Shown here piece after piece: positions 43,920-55,039 of a DNA stretch of 64,000 nt. The translations under genes were made by a program, and so were the position numbers. Source of the stretch: Oxytricha trifallax (lineage: Eukaryota; Ciliophora; Spirotrichea; Sporadotrichida; Oxytrichidae); assembly GCA_000711775.1 (NCBI GenBank), contig ARYC01000109.1, forward strand, positions 186,001-250,000, written 5' to 3'. Each line of letters starts with the position of its first letter. The stretch's first letter is position 1. The notes beneath the pieces were generated by a model. It was not told the origin of the DNA. It searched no databases and was given only the letters and a program-made list of their open reading frames with translations.

Positions 43920-44620
43920 AGGCTTCTCTTTCTTTTCTTCTTCTTCTTAAGGCTTGACAGGCCCTAAGTTTCTTCTCTTACTGCCATCTCCTGCATCTAT
44001 GTTCATATGTTCTGGCTTTTAAACATCTTTATAAAGTCTCTTGCTAACTTAATGAATTGTCTGCTGTTTTCTATCTCTATGAACCTTAGCATGCTCTTTT
44101 ATAAGATATATAACAGTGCCAGATTTTCCTACAAAGTTATATGTCAAAGCTTATTTGATAGATAAGGATGCTTCTTAAGTTCCTCTAGCCAAGCTGAGCT
44201 TATTAGAATGCCTTGCTTCTTCTAGTCTTAAGGTGAGATAAAATATCGTTTCTTATGAGCTTCATCAATTATTTCTCTGAGATACTCCTATTTTATTGTA
44301 CCAAGAACACCAAAAAAGAAGTTCCTCTCTGGTAGTTTATTTGAGAGTTGTTTCTTGGTTGGAAAGTAAACTACCACTTCCTCATCTTACATGGCATCCT
44401 CATAAAGATTAATGACTGAAATCTCAGGGTAGTTGGGAATTTCTATTAGTTTAATATCTTTATTTTTTAAAAGCTTTCTTCTCCTCACAATTTATTGCTT
44501 TTAAGAATGAAATTTTGGTACCTTCCATCGTTGAAAGAAATAAACCAACTGTTTAATATATTAATCGTCATCTAGTTATCTTACCATGTAAAGTTAGGTA
44601 TCGATAGAGATCTTCCTTTC
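43920..44620 (-). pseudogene. TBE-B 22 kDa protein gene
   Basis: Minus strand, possible ATG at 44587. One long frame reads MVRQLDDDQYIKQLVYFF, EIPNYPEISVINLYEDAM, KLPERNFFFGVLGTIKQEYL and ISSAWLEELKKHPYLSNKL to a TGA near 44150. A frameshift then leads into NFVGKSGTVIYLIKEHAKV and KPEHMNIDAGDGSKRRN. Its middle part matches transposon A fragments at 46890-47060 and its end matches 42470-42715. The length of about 220 residues fits the 22 kDa class. Function unknown. Confidence 0.75.
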
Positions 44621-44869
44621 TTCTGAATCTCGAGATGATTTCTTGAGCTTCAACTCTTTTCATTTGATCATTCAGTGATTCCAACTTTGTTTCTCTTCCT
44701 ATTAATGAATTTCAAATTATAATTTATAGACTTCTGGATCCTATTGTTTAAAAACTTGCTATTAAATATGGGCATCTTATAGGAGGTCAACCCTGCAAAG
44801 ATACGTGGAGAAAGTTTGCAGAAGCTGTAACAAACTTCAGAGATGGATCTCCATTTTTATCAATTTAGT

Positions 44870-45240
44870 TCCATTAAATTAATACTAAATTTGTTTAAAT
44901 TTAATTAGTACTGGTACAAAAACCGTTTAATTTTAACTGGTACCAATTTAATAGTACAAAAACTTAATTAGTACCTAGTTTTAATCTAATTAGGTTTTAA
45001 TGGAAAAGTTTCAAAATGGTTAAAAACCTAATTGGTACCAGTACTAACCTGAATTTTTTCGAAATTGGTACCAATAATAAAAAATATTAAGCATAAAATT
45101 AGAAAATTTTTAGTTATAAACTTAGTATAAATATGATGTCTACCACTTTAAAATCAGCCATTATTGCTGCAGGGTAAACTCCTGCTCAACTATACTTTAG
45201 CTAGGAAAGTCATTACTCATTAATAATAGTAATTTAAATT
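44870..45240. promoter_or_regulatory. Divergent spacer of TBE-B with GGTACC repeats
   Basis: The region between the outward-facing 22 kDa and kinase genes. TTAGTACTGGTAC at 44904-44916 is inverted as GTACCAGTACTAA at 45035-45047, with further GGTACC/GTACC words between and after. It is a plausible bidirectional promoter or protein-binding array. Confidence 0.45.
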
Positions 45241-45251
45241 TAAATTTAAAC

Positions 45252-46708
45252 ATGGCGGCTAACTTGAATCGCAAAGCAGCTTCTATTGGAGCAGGTTAAT
45301 CATTGCTCAACGTTGGGTCCTCCAAGAAACCAGAAGTAATTTATATTGAAAAGGAGGTTGAGCTAAGAGCTCTAGAGTTTGAAGCTGAGGTCTTTAAAAT
45401 TGAAGTTTAAAACAAGAAGTAGAGTGCTGAGATGGGAGTTTAAACATAAGTTGAATTGGTTGAGGAAGTTAAGGAACAGCAACGAATAGAAAAAATAAAA
45501 ACATTTCAATTTGATGACTGCTGAAATTTTCTCTCAACTGAGTCTAGCTTGAAGAGGCATATCAAAGAGGTACACTCTGGGAGAGCTAAGATCTACTTTA
45601 AGCATGATAAAGTAGATGGTAGATGGTAGATATTAGTGCACAACATGCATGAAGTCTTATACTCACTCAGCCAAAGTAAAGAGGCATATGCAAAAGCATC
45701 ATTTAAGCGAATTCCTGATTAAAGATGAGGAAACTTAAAGGCTTGTACCTGCTAAAAGAAAAAATAATTCTCTTGAGTCACAAAAAGAACAGTAGGAGAG
45801 ACTTAAGAGATAGAAGCGGTTGGAGTCAATGAACCAACCAGCAAATTGTATGTATATAGCATGCTTATAAGAGAGAGCAATGTATATACCTGCATTAAAT
45901 GCAGTTGACATAAGCAGCTGTATTGAGAACTATTTGAAAAATTGAGGTACCAAACAAGGTAAAATTTATAGTTGTTAATGAATTCGCTTACAAGGTATAT
46001 CCATTCAAGTATCTCATTAAGAACAAGCAATAATAAAATGAGTTTGCAAATGAATATATAGTGCTGAGAGAGGCTTAGTAAAGATAATGCAAGAACTTAA
46101 CTAAGCTCGCAGGAGTTATACTTGGTCATGGTTTTATTGCATTAAGACTCAAGAAGTTTGAAATGACTCTAAGAGAGTATCTCTACCATAATAGATATCC
46201 TGATAATTTTAATGAGATACTCATAAAAATGACTAAGTGTGTAAAAGAGCTCCATGATCTAGGGTATGTTCATAGAGATTTGAAGCCAGAAAATGTAATG
46301 CTAAATCTCAGCCCTTTAGAAGTTGTAGTCATAGATTTCAACAGAGCAATAAGACAAGAGATAGTGACTTTAGCTAAGGTTTTAGGCACTCCAGTATACT
46401 TCCCAATAAGAGAGAAATGGACAAATGGCTCTGTATAATGGGATGTTTGGGTGGTCGCTGCAATTATCTTAGAGTGCGATATGGAAAGTATGTCATACTT
46501 TGGAACAAAACATGAGAAATAATCAATAAGTTTGGCTGCTAAACATATTAAGCAAGATGAAATCTGCAATGAAATTAAGAAGATAGTTGAGATGGTCATC
46601 GTAAAAGCTCCAGCATATCCACGATAATCATTAGATGATATGCTAGAACAACTACAGACTGCTAAATTCAAGAGGTATCACAAAGATAAGCAGATAAAAT
46701 TTGTTTGA
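45252..46708 (+). pseudogene. TBE-B 57 kDa zinc finger/kinase protein
   Basis: ATG 45252 to TGA 46706-46708. The N-terminal acidic coiled-coil-like region (about 80 residues) leads to a degenerate first C2H2 finger in which the first Cys is Phe and a TGA follows the second Cys (45522). The second finger, YQCTTCMKSYTHSAKVKRHM then QKHH, is intact but in another frame. A GTAGATG unit repeated near 45613 accounts for the shift. After another shift near 45935 a protein-kinase domain runs unbroken to the end: GYVHRDLKPENVML (catalytic loop), VIDFNRAI (Asp of DFG kept, Gly changed to Asn) and GTPVYFPIREKW then WDVWVVAAIILE. The kinase domain is best preserved. Confidence 0.85.
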
Positions 46709-46849
46709 ATTAAATACAGTAATACTCATTAAATATTCATTAAATTCATTAAAAAAACCTGCGTTTTCTCTACTAACCCCAATAAGACCCCAACTATACC
46801 CTACAAATCAAAGCACATATAAAACTCACTAAGGGGTTTTGGGGTTTTG

Positions 46850-46852
46850 AAT
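46850..46852. repeat. AAT target duplication, right
   Basis: AAT directly after the right terminus of transposon B, matching 42726-42728. Confidence 0.7.
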
Positions 46853-46879
46853 TGATGATTATACATTTCCTACAACCAG

Positions 46880-47080
46880 GAGACACTGAATTTAATTCCT
46901 TACTTCTTTTTTTTTTGTTTCAGTAGAAATGCTATAGCGTTTCTTGTGAGCTTCTTAAATAACTTCATTAAAGTACTCAGGTTTCTGAGTTCCAAGGACG
47001 CCAAAGAAAAAGTTTTCTCTCTGGCAACTTATTAGATAGTTACAACTTTGATGGAAGCTTTCTTTATACTTATTCATGAC
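46880..47080 (-). pseudogene. TBE-A 22 kDa protein, central part
   Basis: Minus strand. It matches the transposon B segment KLPERNFFFGVLGT, here read as KLPERK then a shifted VLGTQKPEYFNEV, and continues EAHKKRYSISTE. Together with 42470-42715 it brackets transposon B, which shows that B inserted within this gene. Similarity ends near 47090. Confidence 0.7.
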
Positions 47081-47099
47081 AGATATTAATGAACTTACT

Positions 47100-48590
47100 G
47101 CCTGATAACTCTTTTTGAACGAAATTTATCTCTAAGTAAACTACATAATGATTTATATATATATTTATTTGCGACTGATGTTATCCTTTCTTTAGTTTTG
47201 AGTTGAAAGCTTTGTATTGTAAGTTTTCTATTCAGATTAAATGTGGAGTTATACTGATAATTTTGACTGAAAAACAATAAACCAATTTATCAGATATAAA
47301 TTATTATCTTAATAAAGCTAGATTACAGAAAACTTTCTTCTAATGTTAAGGATTATTAGAAGCTCGACTTAGTAAAGCCATTTATATCAATAAAGTAACT
47401 ATGGTCCCATCAACTTCTCTTAAAAACAATGTAGCAAATTACTTTAACTAAATTTTTGAATTATAATGCAAGTTTTTAAATTTTTGTTCTAACTAAACTT
47501 AATATATAAAAAACATAACATTAGACATAATTTATCCATTCTCATATTTATAAAATTTGTTAATAATTCTATTACAATTCATTTTTTCTTTTTAAATCCT
47601 TAATTTTCCAAAATGGAGAACTTAAGAGCTGATTTACTAATCAAGCATATTAACACAGTTATTTATAATTTATATTAAAAATTAATATATTAGTTAATAT
47701 ATTTTAATTTAATATTCCTACGAATTTCTCAAAAAAGTTTATCTGTAGACACTTTGAGATTGTTTTTAAACCTCCATTTAAAGGAAATTAATGATCTTTT
47801 TAAATTTACACATGGAGATTGTAGTTTACAAATGATTATATATGAGTAACCTGTGGTTTAAATCGATTAAAAAGAAGTGAAGGGATGAGTTGTTTAATTC
47901 CAGAGTTGTGAAGTATGTCTTTGATGTGCGACATAATAACAAATATCCAAGCATATTGCAGAAAAACTATTTAAAGTTAACCTATAAATGATGGTAGAGA
48001 TCTTTTAACCGATATTTAGAGAAATAAATGGAAGATTACTAAGAAATTTAAATAGATTTTGCAGCACATTCTTGAGTTTATTAAGAAGTTGAGTTAACAG
48101 AAGAAGTTAAACAGTTTGTTACTTTTCTTTGTTACCACTTTTAGGTGAGTAACTTGAATGCTTTTGGGATCAAAAGAAAATCACGAATACTGTGATGTAA
48201 TGACAAAGGTGAAGAATTTTATATGGATCACTTATAATACTTCTTTGATTTTAGTACTATTAAAGTAGGTCGGAAAAGAACAATATTTTATTTACAATGA
48301 TGAGCTATGATTTTAAAGCTAATATAAGTTAAAAAATATAATGAACTAACTTGATCTTATCTCCTCTACTTTAGTTAAGTAAGTAAGCTCAGTATTGGTC
48401 CTTCATATAGTAATATCATGAAAATCTCATTTGAATAATTATTGTTGTCATGAAATTTTTTATATATTAGATAAGACAAAAATACAATGAATATTATTAT
48501 CACAAAGGAATGAGGGTCTATTTAAGCCATTTTTAAGAAAGATATTTAAGAGATTCCTGATGATACTTCCTTCAATTTATTTGATCGCAA
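47100..48590 (+). other. Possible upstream part of a decayed plus-strand gene
   Basis: AT-rich, with short plus-strand pieces that look coding, notably FGIKRKSRILQCNDKGEEFY then MDHLQYFFDFSTIK at about 48160-48270. Frames are interrupted and no domain is recognised. It may belong with 48601-49098. Confidence 0.35.
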
Positions 48591-48600
48591 AATTGAATGA

Positions 48601-49098
48601 CTATAATATTATATTTGTTTAGACTTTCCCTGTTCATTATCGAAAAGAGCTATTAAGTATAACTCTGTTTACTATGATTTGATGTCTTCATCAAAGAGAG
48701 CACATAAAACTGTCTTATAAAGCAAACTCAAACATACTAAAGGAAATTAGCTGTTCAAACAAAGAGGCAAACAATAACATGATTAATCATATTGGCCAAG
48801 ATTATAGACTGATTTTGATTTTTATGATGAATAAGTAGAAGTGTAATTAGTAATCTATAATTAATACATTGTTTAAGGTAATTTAAAGACATAGGTTTAA
48901 TCAATTTGTGATGAAGAGAATAAAGATGATGATAAGTAAAATGGTTCAGATAAAGATGAGTTTGATAAAGTGGACTAGGAAGTAGTAGATGTTACAAATA
49001 AGTTATATGAAAAACCATTTATCCAAATCAATATTCATCTAGTGCAAATTTTATAATCACTTATAAGATGGATATTTGACTGTCTCTTTCATCAATGA
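48601..49098 (+). CDS. Unknown 165-codon frame
   Basis: Open after an upstream TGA to TGA 49096-49098, with a high number of TAA/TAG read as Gln. Protein-like stretches are SVYYDLMSSSKRAHKTVLQS, SYWPRLQTDFDFYDEQVEV and the acidic ENKDDDKQNGSDKDEFDKVD. No start ATG is clear. It could be an internal piece of a larger gene that continues to 50479. No domain was recognised. Confidence 0.45.
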
Positions 49099-49862
49099 TT
49101 TAACAAAAACACAATAGGTCCAAATTAAATAGTTATTAATAAATGATTAATGATTGGTAGCCATTAAATGAAGTAAAGGATCAAACAATCATGGCAAATT
49201 CTCAGTCATTTATTGATAAATTAGTTTAAATTATTCTTAATAAAATAACAATTCTGGTTAATGAATGGAGTGAATTCAGATGGGGGGTCAGCTCTACTAT
49301 CATAAATTTGTTGTTCAACACTAAATATCATTATAATGTTTGGATTTAAATTAAATATAAATTGGTATCAGTCAGTTCAAAATTGTAATTCTATGAGGCC
49401 TTTAATTGGCTTCTATGTTTTTAAATATCTTAATATTCTATTTCAGGAGATTATTAAATCAAAATGCATTATTAGTATGTCTATTTGGATTCGGAAGATG
49501 CTCTTGATTTTAAATAAGACCTTTGAAACATAAAACAAGTATACTAGAAAAAATAATAGATTATCTAAAGATAAAAGGTTAAGAACAGTTTAAGAATCAA
49601 CCATTCAATCAAGTGATTAAAGAACAATAATTAATTATTTTATACAAATTGAGATAATATATGGAATTTAATGAGTTTAAGAAGAGTAATGTTGATACTT
49701 TGTTCGAATCTACTCTATATATGAGAATGATAGTTTACATACAATTAGTTTAAAGACTAGTTTATCATTTTTATTATGATTATTTTATAACAATGCTATC
49801 AAACAAGAAGATAAAGTATTTAAAAACAGCAAACGAAATATAAGCTACACTTACAATTACTT

Positions 49863-50479
49863 ATGACTGAAATTGTTGACATTATGCTGATTAAGTTTAT
49901 TTGCTATGTTTCAACTTGCGTTCTAGATCATTTCATGATAGAAACCTATAAGTAATTGCCTAAAATTTTGTCATCTACGCGACCATTTATTCTAGATCAT
50001 ATTTAGTATATTTTGCCTTGAAATTTGATGGAAGCTGGAGCAACTTATGTAGTTCTTTAATCTGTCCATTGTGGAACTTCTGTCATTGTGTCTAGAGGTA
50101 TGTCTAGCTTGCTTCTTATTTTTAGTGTTCGATCATTCTTTCATTCTATATTTTGCATTATCTTGATATATACACGTATTATTTCTAAGGAATAAGTTAA
50201 ATTCCAAGTAGGAAGGCACCAGATGAATTCTTTTTAGTATAAATTCTAAAATAGTTTAACATTCATTCAGAAAACGAATAAGTGATTTCAGAATCTATAA
50301 AATATTATCCAAAGTTTACAGATAATAGATCAAATATTACTTGTGTTATTTGTTAATGTGATGAACTTTAATTATAATTATTATCAGTCATTTCTAAAAG
50401 AAAACAATAAAAAGGTAAAGGAAATTTTCTATTAAACAATAATAATATTAATTTCATATAAAGTCAGGTATCAAGTTGA
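49863..50479 (+). CDS. Unknown protein with intron and cysteine cluster
   Basis: ATG 49863. Exon 1 includes HFMIETYKQLPKILSSTRPF, an in-frame TGA at 50019, then MEAGATYVVLQSVHCGTSV. A GTATGT donor at 50098 and a TTTCTAAG acceptor at 50189 define a 92-nt AT-rich intron whose removal keeps the frame. Exon 2 reads GISQIPSRKAPDEFFLVQIL and ENEQVISESIKYYPKFTDNR followed by CVICQCDE, then a Lys/Gln/Asn-rich end to TGA 50477-50479. The CxxCxC cluster hints at metal binding. The frame is also open upstream of the ATG, so the start is uncertain. Confidence 0.45.
50098..50189 (+). other. Candidate 92-nt intron
   Basis: GTATGT...TAAG, AT-rich, phase 1. Joining the flanks gives a Gly codon and continuous protein-like sequence on both sides. 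Confidence 0.5.
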
Positions 50480-50489
50480 TGTTAAAGAA

Positions 50490-51050
50490 TGTTTTAAAAG
50501 AATTTAAATATGAATGAGGTTGATCGTTGTATCGATTTGTTCGATAACAGAAGAACTTGACAATAGTATCATCTTAACGCGAAAACATTGGCAAATTAAA
50601 CAACAACATAAATATTTGAACTTGGCCAATATGAAAACAAAAGTTTAGTGAAATTATAAAAGGTAAAATAAGTTCTTTTGAATTTTTAGCCAGGACTGGG
50701 TAAAAAGATAATGTTAAATGTTAATTTCTAACTAAATACAAAATTGTGAACTATTTGAAATAATTTAAAGAGGAAGTCATTAAGCATATCTAATTGTAAT
50801 AAGTAAAAGAACACATTATTTTTAAACTCATCATTCAAACCTAATACCCTAAAACTTCATCAAATAAGCAGTCTTTGACATAATAAAGCCAGCAACTTTG
50901 TGCAATTGACAAAGACTTTCATAGATCATGCTACTTTTAATTTTTTAATTTATGAGCCAATCAGTTAACAAAGTATTTTCTAATTTTTGTAGTCCTCTAA
51001 AAAAAACAAGAGTATCTTATGAATTTCTTATAAAATACTACCTTTTTACA
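50490..51050. other. AT-rich region without recognised gene
   Basis: No protein-like frame or repeat was recognised. Confidence 0.45.
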
Positions 51051-51054
51051 TAAT

Positions 51055-51473
51055 ATTGTAGGAATACATTCGATTTAGGAAAATGAATTAAAATTAAATT
51101 AATTAAATATTAAAATCATGGCAGTTATCAAATCCATAAGAGCTCAAAATTCAAATCTAACTCGATTCTACGGTAGATCCCGCAATTTTAGCTGGACTTT
51201 ACTATTTAGCAATATTCCTGAATCATCCCAGGAAGCTAGATATTTTGATTTTGAGCTAACTCCCAAAAATAGTAAAAGGGGTTTTTCTCGCTTGGGAGAA
51301 GAGATAAAATCATTATAGCAATAACAACCACCGTCTTAATTTTAATGCGCTATCCAGAGAGTATAATATTGTCAAGGTTTGAAGACATTTTCCAAAAACA
51401 TAACTGAAAGTAATTAATAATTAATTAATTTTAATTTTAATTCATTTTCCCAAATCGAATGTATTCCTACAAT
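51055..51473. mobile_element. TIR element 3, about 70-bp inverted ends
   Basis: ATTGTAGGAATACATTCGAT at 51055 is mirrored at 51454-51473, and similarity extends inward through GGAAAATGAATTAAAATTAA. The middle 250 bp are GC-richer and coding-like. The organisation equals that of TIR elements 1 and 2 although the repeats differ in sequence. Confidence 0.7.
51118..51400 (+). CDS. Cargo frame in TIR element 3
   Basis: ATG 51118, directly inside the left repeat. The frame reads MAVIKSIRAQNSNLTRFYG, RNFSWTLLFSNIPESSQEAR and FELTPKNSKRGFSRLGEEIK, then continues through TAG/TAA as Gln in a less convincing stretch to the right repeat. Composition differs from the flanks. It is probably a captured gene fragment. 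The protein is not recognised. Confidence 0.4.
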
Positions 51474-51489
51474 AATGTGGTCAGGGTTC

Positions 51490-52380
51490 CATTATTATTT
51501 GCTGTTATTTGAAAATTTTAAGAAGTCTTCGAGTAAATCGTATTATAAAGAAAACACTCTCAACTTACTTATCAAAGGTCCCTTTATAAAAATCCATTAA
51601 GCCATTGATTATTATGAATAATATTAAGTTTGATTAGTATATCACTTTGATTTGACTTCTTAATGAAAATGCATAAATACCATAAAATATTTATTGCATT
51701 TATTTATATAAATCTACATTAATATTTTGTACTTAGCCTAATTAAGACTAAAAATACCAGCTAAATTTAAGATTTCCGATCTTTATCTATTTTAAAACAA
51801 ATAAAAATGTAATTTTTTTTATGTAAAAATAAGAATCATTAATTTAATGTTCAAAGAAAATAAGAAAATAATAAGTGATTTGAGCAAATAGACTAAAGTA
51901 TTTTAAGAATTATAGTAAAATTGATTGAATTAAATCAGAAAACAGCACTATAATATGATGAGATCATATGATGAGCTGCAGAAAGATAAGAAATTTTAAT
52001 AAGATTTTCAAATTAATATTCATCACATCATGAAATTGGATTTCTAAATCTTATTCATCCAGGATCAATGTGAACAAACAACTTAGCCATGGTTTATCGG
52101 TGGAAGATATAAACACAAACATATTATAAAGAAAGTTTCTATAAGATAGGTGAGCAAAATTACATTATAAATAAAGACAAAGGATAAAAGATGTAAACAA
52201 AAAAGGTAGGGTTAAAAAAATTATTGAGAAAAAAATAAAATTTTTAAAGTAAATAAAATTAAGATAATAAATTAATTTATTAATGATTTATTAAATTAAA
52301 AATGCATTAACTCTAAAAAATAATTGACAAAAGCATCAACTTAATAAAGCGAATATTCTGACTTAAGTCTGGTAAGATCT
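51490..52380. other. AT-rich region without recognised gene
   Basis: No gene or repeat was recognised. Confidence 0.45.
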
Positions 52381-52427
52381 TTTCTGAGTATATTTTTCAC
52401 TTAATCTTGGCAGTTACTTCACATATT

Positions 52428-52830
52428 ATGAGGCTTAAACAGAACAAAGAATAGTATTTTTAGTAGAATCGCGATGAACTTCTGGCAAAGCTATCTCGCG
52501 AAACCCATGATAAAGATACTTAGCAGCTGGGATAGTGACGAAAGACGATATCATTTTCCCTACGAGGACTCTAAACCTACGAAAACAATAATTTGAGTCA
52601 CATCAAATCAGTCCGGTCCTCGTTCGAGGTCATGCCATAATTCTATCGTCTTTTTAATATCGTATTCGTGATCAACTAGTAATTAACAATAAGACGGGGT
52701 CGTAAAGTCTAGCAGATAATTATTAATTTTTTCAAAATTGACAAAAAGCATGCGATTTGCTCGAGAACTTTCCAAAACCCGATGCCAATAATGAGATTTT
52801 TATTGCAAAATTCAATAAAATTTTAAATTT
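52428..52830 (+). CDS. Unknown gene pieces in shifted frames
   Basis: ATG 52428 to TGA 52536-52538 reads MRLKQNKEQYFQQNRDELLA then KLSRETHDKDTQQLG. An overlapping frame continues with SWDSDERRYHFPYEDSKPTK to about 52594. A third, from 52584, reads NNNLSHIKSVRSSFEVMPQF then YRLFNIVFVINQ. GC is raised over 52480-52700. The pieces follow each other on one strand as if a gene had suffered two frameshifts or contained two tiny eliminated sequences. No domain was recognised. Confidence 0.4.
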
Positions 52831-53093
52831 GAAAAAATTTATAAAAAATTTGGAGTTAAAATTGTGTGCCAAAAATATTATATTTTTACAAAGCACAAAT
52901 TTATATATTAACGTGACATGTTACTACCAGGGGCATGCTTATACTTGTATTCTGGGTAATAAAAGTGTGGCGAGCAAAAGTACACCATTCCCGGGCATGC
53001 AAAAGCAATGGCTCCACTTTACTCTTGGCACCGTGCATTTTTTTTTGACACGCCTTTATTTTATTTCTCAAGATTTTATAAATTAAATAAGAG

Positions 53094-53306
53094 TTAGATT
53101 TTTTTGACTTTAAACAGTGTATTTTCTTTATTAGTTTTTAATATTTGCAAATATGTGGATCTTCTTAACTTCATTACATTAATACATTTATATTCACTAC
53201 CTCCTTTATCACTTTTATATCTCAAAACGTAGCTCACGTCGTTTCTTATTCGTAAAGAATGCTTAGAATTGAAATTGAGGCGGCTAGATGCTCTTTTTTT
53301 ATTCAT
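53094..53306 (-). CDS. Small basic frame, uncertain
   Basis: A minus-strand frame of 70 codons rich in Lys/Arg (SSRLNFNSKHSLRIRNDVSY). GC is a little higher than in the flanks. No homologue comes to mind. It may be chance. Confidence 0.25.
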   Translation of the reverse strand: MNKKRASSRLNFNSKHSLRIRNDVSYVLRYKSDKGGSEYKCINVMKLRRSTYLQILKTNKENTLFKVKKI

Positions 53307-53319
53307 AATCTTTTTACTT

Positions 53320-53990
53320 ATTTATATCTTTTTAAATAAATATTATCGTATTTTAAGCTTTTATTTCATTATTTTACTTCATCACCTCATTAATATGCTT
53401 ATAATTTTTTTATTTATTTTTTTGGCCAATCTTTTTTATTTTTGATAATTTTAATTTGATTTTGTATAATTGGTTTAATATATCTTTCTACTTTTATCTT
53501 ATTCTCCTAATGATCTTAACATATTATTTTCCCATATTATATAACAATTAACAAGACGATAATTGTTTTATGCTAAAATAATCAATTTATATTTATTTAT
53601 AAGCGAGGATGTCAAGATTAAATAATCTCAAAATAAGTATTTTACATGAATTAATTATCAGTAAACATACATAAGAAGATTAAAAAGATTTTTTCTGAAC
53701 TATCTAAGAGTTTTAGTGTAAGTCTCCTCTTCATTTTACTATTTCTAATGATTTTTTTATGCTTGCAATAGTTTAAAATATTGAAATATTAAACTTAAAT
53801 AAGCACTATAAATATTAGCCTTCTAAAAGTTCATTATTTAGTTATTAATTTATTTATTAGCATATAGATTATCAATTATTAATTATCACTTAAACTCCAA
53901 ATTAAATACATGATTTTGTTGTTTCTTCATTAATCAAAGTCAATTTTGAATTAATTTACCATTTTACAGGAATTATTTTATCTTTACCTT
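53320..53990. other. AT-rich region without recognised gene
   Basis: Nothing was recognised. Confidence 0.45.
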
Positions 53991-54034
53991 CAAATGTAAT
54001 TAAATTATAAAATTTACTATTTGTTTAATTAAAT

Positions 54035-54383
54035 AATCAGCAAAATTGCTTCTATTATAGAAGTTCTTATGCTATAATCACTTTTTGTTGATAATAAGTT
54101 TAGGTAAGTTATTCATTTTATACTTTCATAGTAGGAATGATAAATTAAAAAAAATAATTTTAGCCTATAATAATTTAGTATTTTTTAGCTGCTTTATCTA
54201 ATTATTAATAACTAAAAAGCATTAAGACATAATGAACAATTATTTGAAGATGCCATTCGTAGAAGAGTATTGTTTTTAGAATATCTTAATCAAAAGTGCC
54301 TTTAAAAAGCATATATAGTGGACTTAATATACTTCCCTAAGAATTTGTATTATTTTTATATTTTTACTTTAAATTATGTGATA
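54035..54383 (+). CDS. Unknown frame, TGA-only open
   Basis: A plus-strand frame of about 115 codons with TAA/TAG as Gln. The most convincing part follows an ATG at 54232: MNNYLKMPFVEEYCFQNILI then KSAFKKHIQWTQYTSLRICI. The earlier part is hydrophobic and AT-driven. With TGA as the only stop such lengths can occur by chance in AT-rich DNA, so confidence is low. Confidence 0.3.
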
Positions 54384-54399
54384 AAAGTTTAATTCTGAT

Positions 54400-55030
54400 A
54401 ATGAATGCAGTAGCTTGTGATGAAAAACTTTTGCAAATCTTTTATATAGTTTAATGAACCAAATATATACTACTCATTTTCTACTTAATATATTAGTAGT
54501 TGCAATTATCATCGAAGATCAACCATAAATATTTAAAATATAATTAGTATCTTTATTTTTAGAGTAGACTGCAGTAATTTATTAGAGTCTTTCGGCATAA
54601 AAAAGATGATCCAAAGTCATTAAATCTAATGATAAATATTTGACTAATCTGGCTTCTAGAGCAGAAGTCAATAAATGGTAATTCACTAATTGTAAGTAGA
54701 ATTTACAAAGAAGACTTAATACATTTGTATATTAATAATTGATTATTAAATTTTTGCAGGTTTTGTATATTATACTATAGAGAAAGCCTCCAAAAATTGG
54801 TAAAATAACTTTAATTCAAGGTTAATTATACTACATGTGAGTTAAGTCTCCACACTCTTAACAATATATTTATAAAAAGGTCAACGTAGTTTTTAATCAT
54901 AAAAATTATTCAGATATATTAAAAAAGTTGACTTAAGCATCTTTTGCTATATTTTGGATTGCTTATTTGCTTTAATCATTGTCCTTATATTTTTCAGTGT
55001 TTTCCCCATTAGGTTCATATATAATTTGTA
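54400..55030. other. AT-rich region without recognised gene
   Basis: No clear gene or repeat. Confidence 0.4.
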
Positions 55031-55039
55031 TATTAAATC

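Larger units (their letters stand above)
42729..46849. mobile_element. TBE-like transposon B, full length (4121 bp)
   Basis: Ends CATTACCCCAAAACTCC on the left and, inverted, CAAAACCCCAAAACCCC on the right (46833-46849). The similarity extends inward for about 80 bp as a terminal inverted repeat (shared TTAGTGAG and GTGCTTTGATTTGTA words). It is flanked by AAT. It holds transposase (+), 22 kDa (-) and zinc finger/kinase (+) genes, the standard TBE set, all with disabling mutations. It lies inside the 22 kDa gene of transposon A. Confidence 0.85.
41301..47090. mobile_element. TBE-like transposon A, interrupted by transposon B
   Basis: The left end at 41304 begins CAAAACCCCAAAATCC after ATT (41301-41303), matching the telomere-like TBE terminus and its ANT target. 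It holds the transposase gene and the C-terminal part of the 22 kDa gene up to 42728. It resumes after transposon B at 46853 with the next part of the 22 kDa gene and fades near 47090. No right terminus or kinase gene of A is found, so A is truncated. Confidence 0.75.

Noticed and set aside
46270..46671. 133-codon minus-strand frame.
   Set aside because: It is a shadow of the TBE kinase domain on the plus strand, which has clear kinase motifs.
52757..53086. 109-codon plus-strand frame.
   Set aside because: Most of it is AT-driven and there is no domain. Only the start resembles the preceding gene pieces, so I did not list it as a gene.
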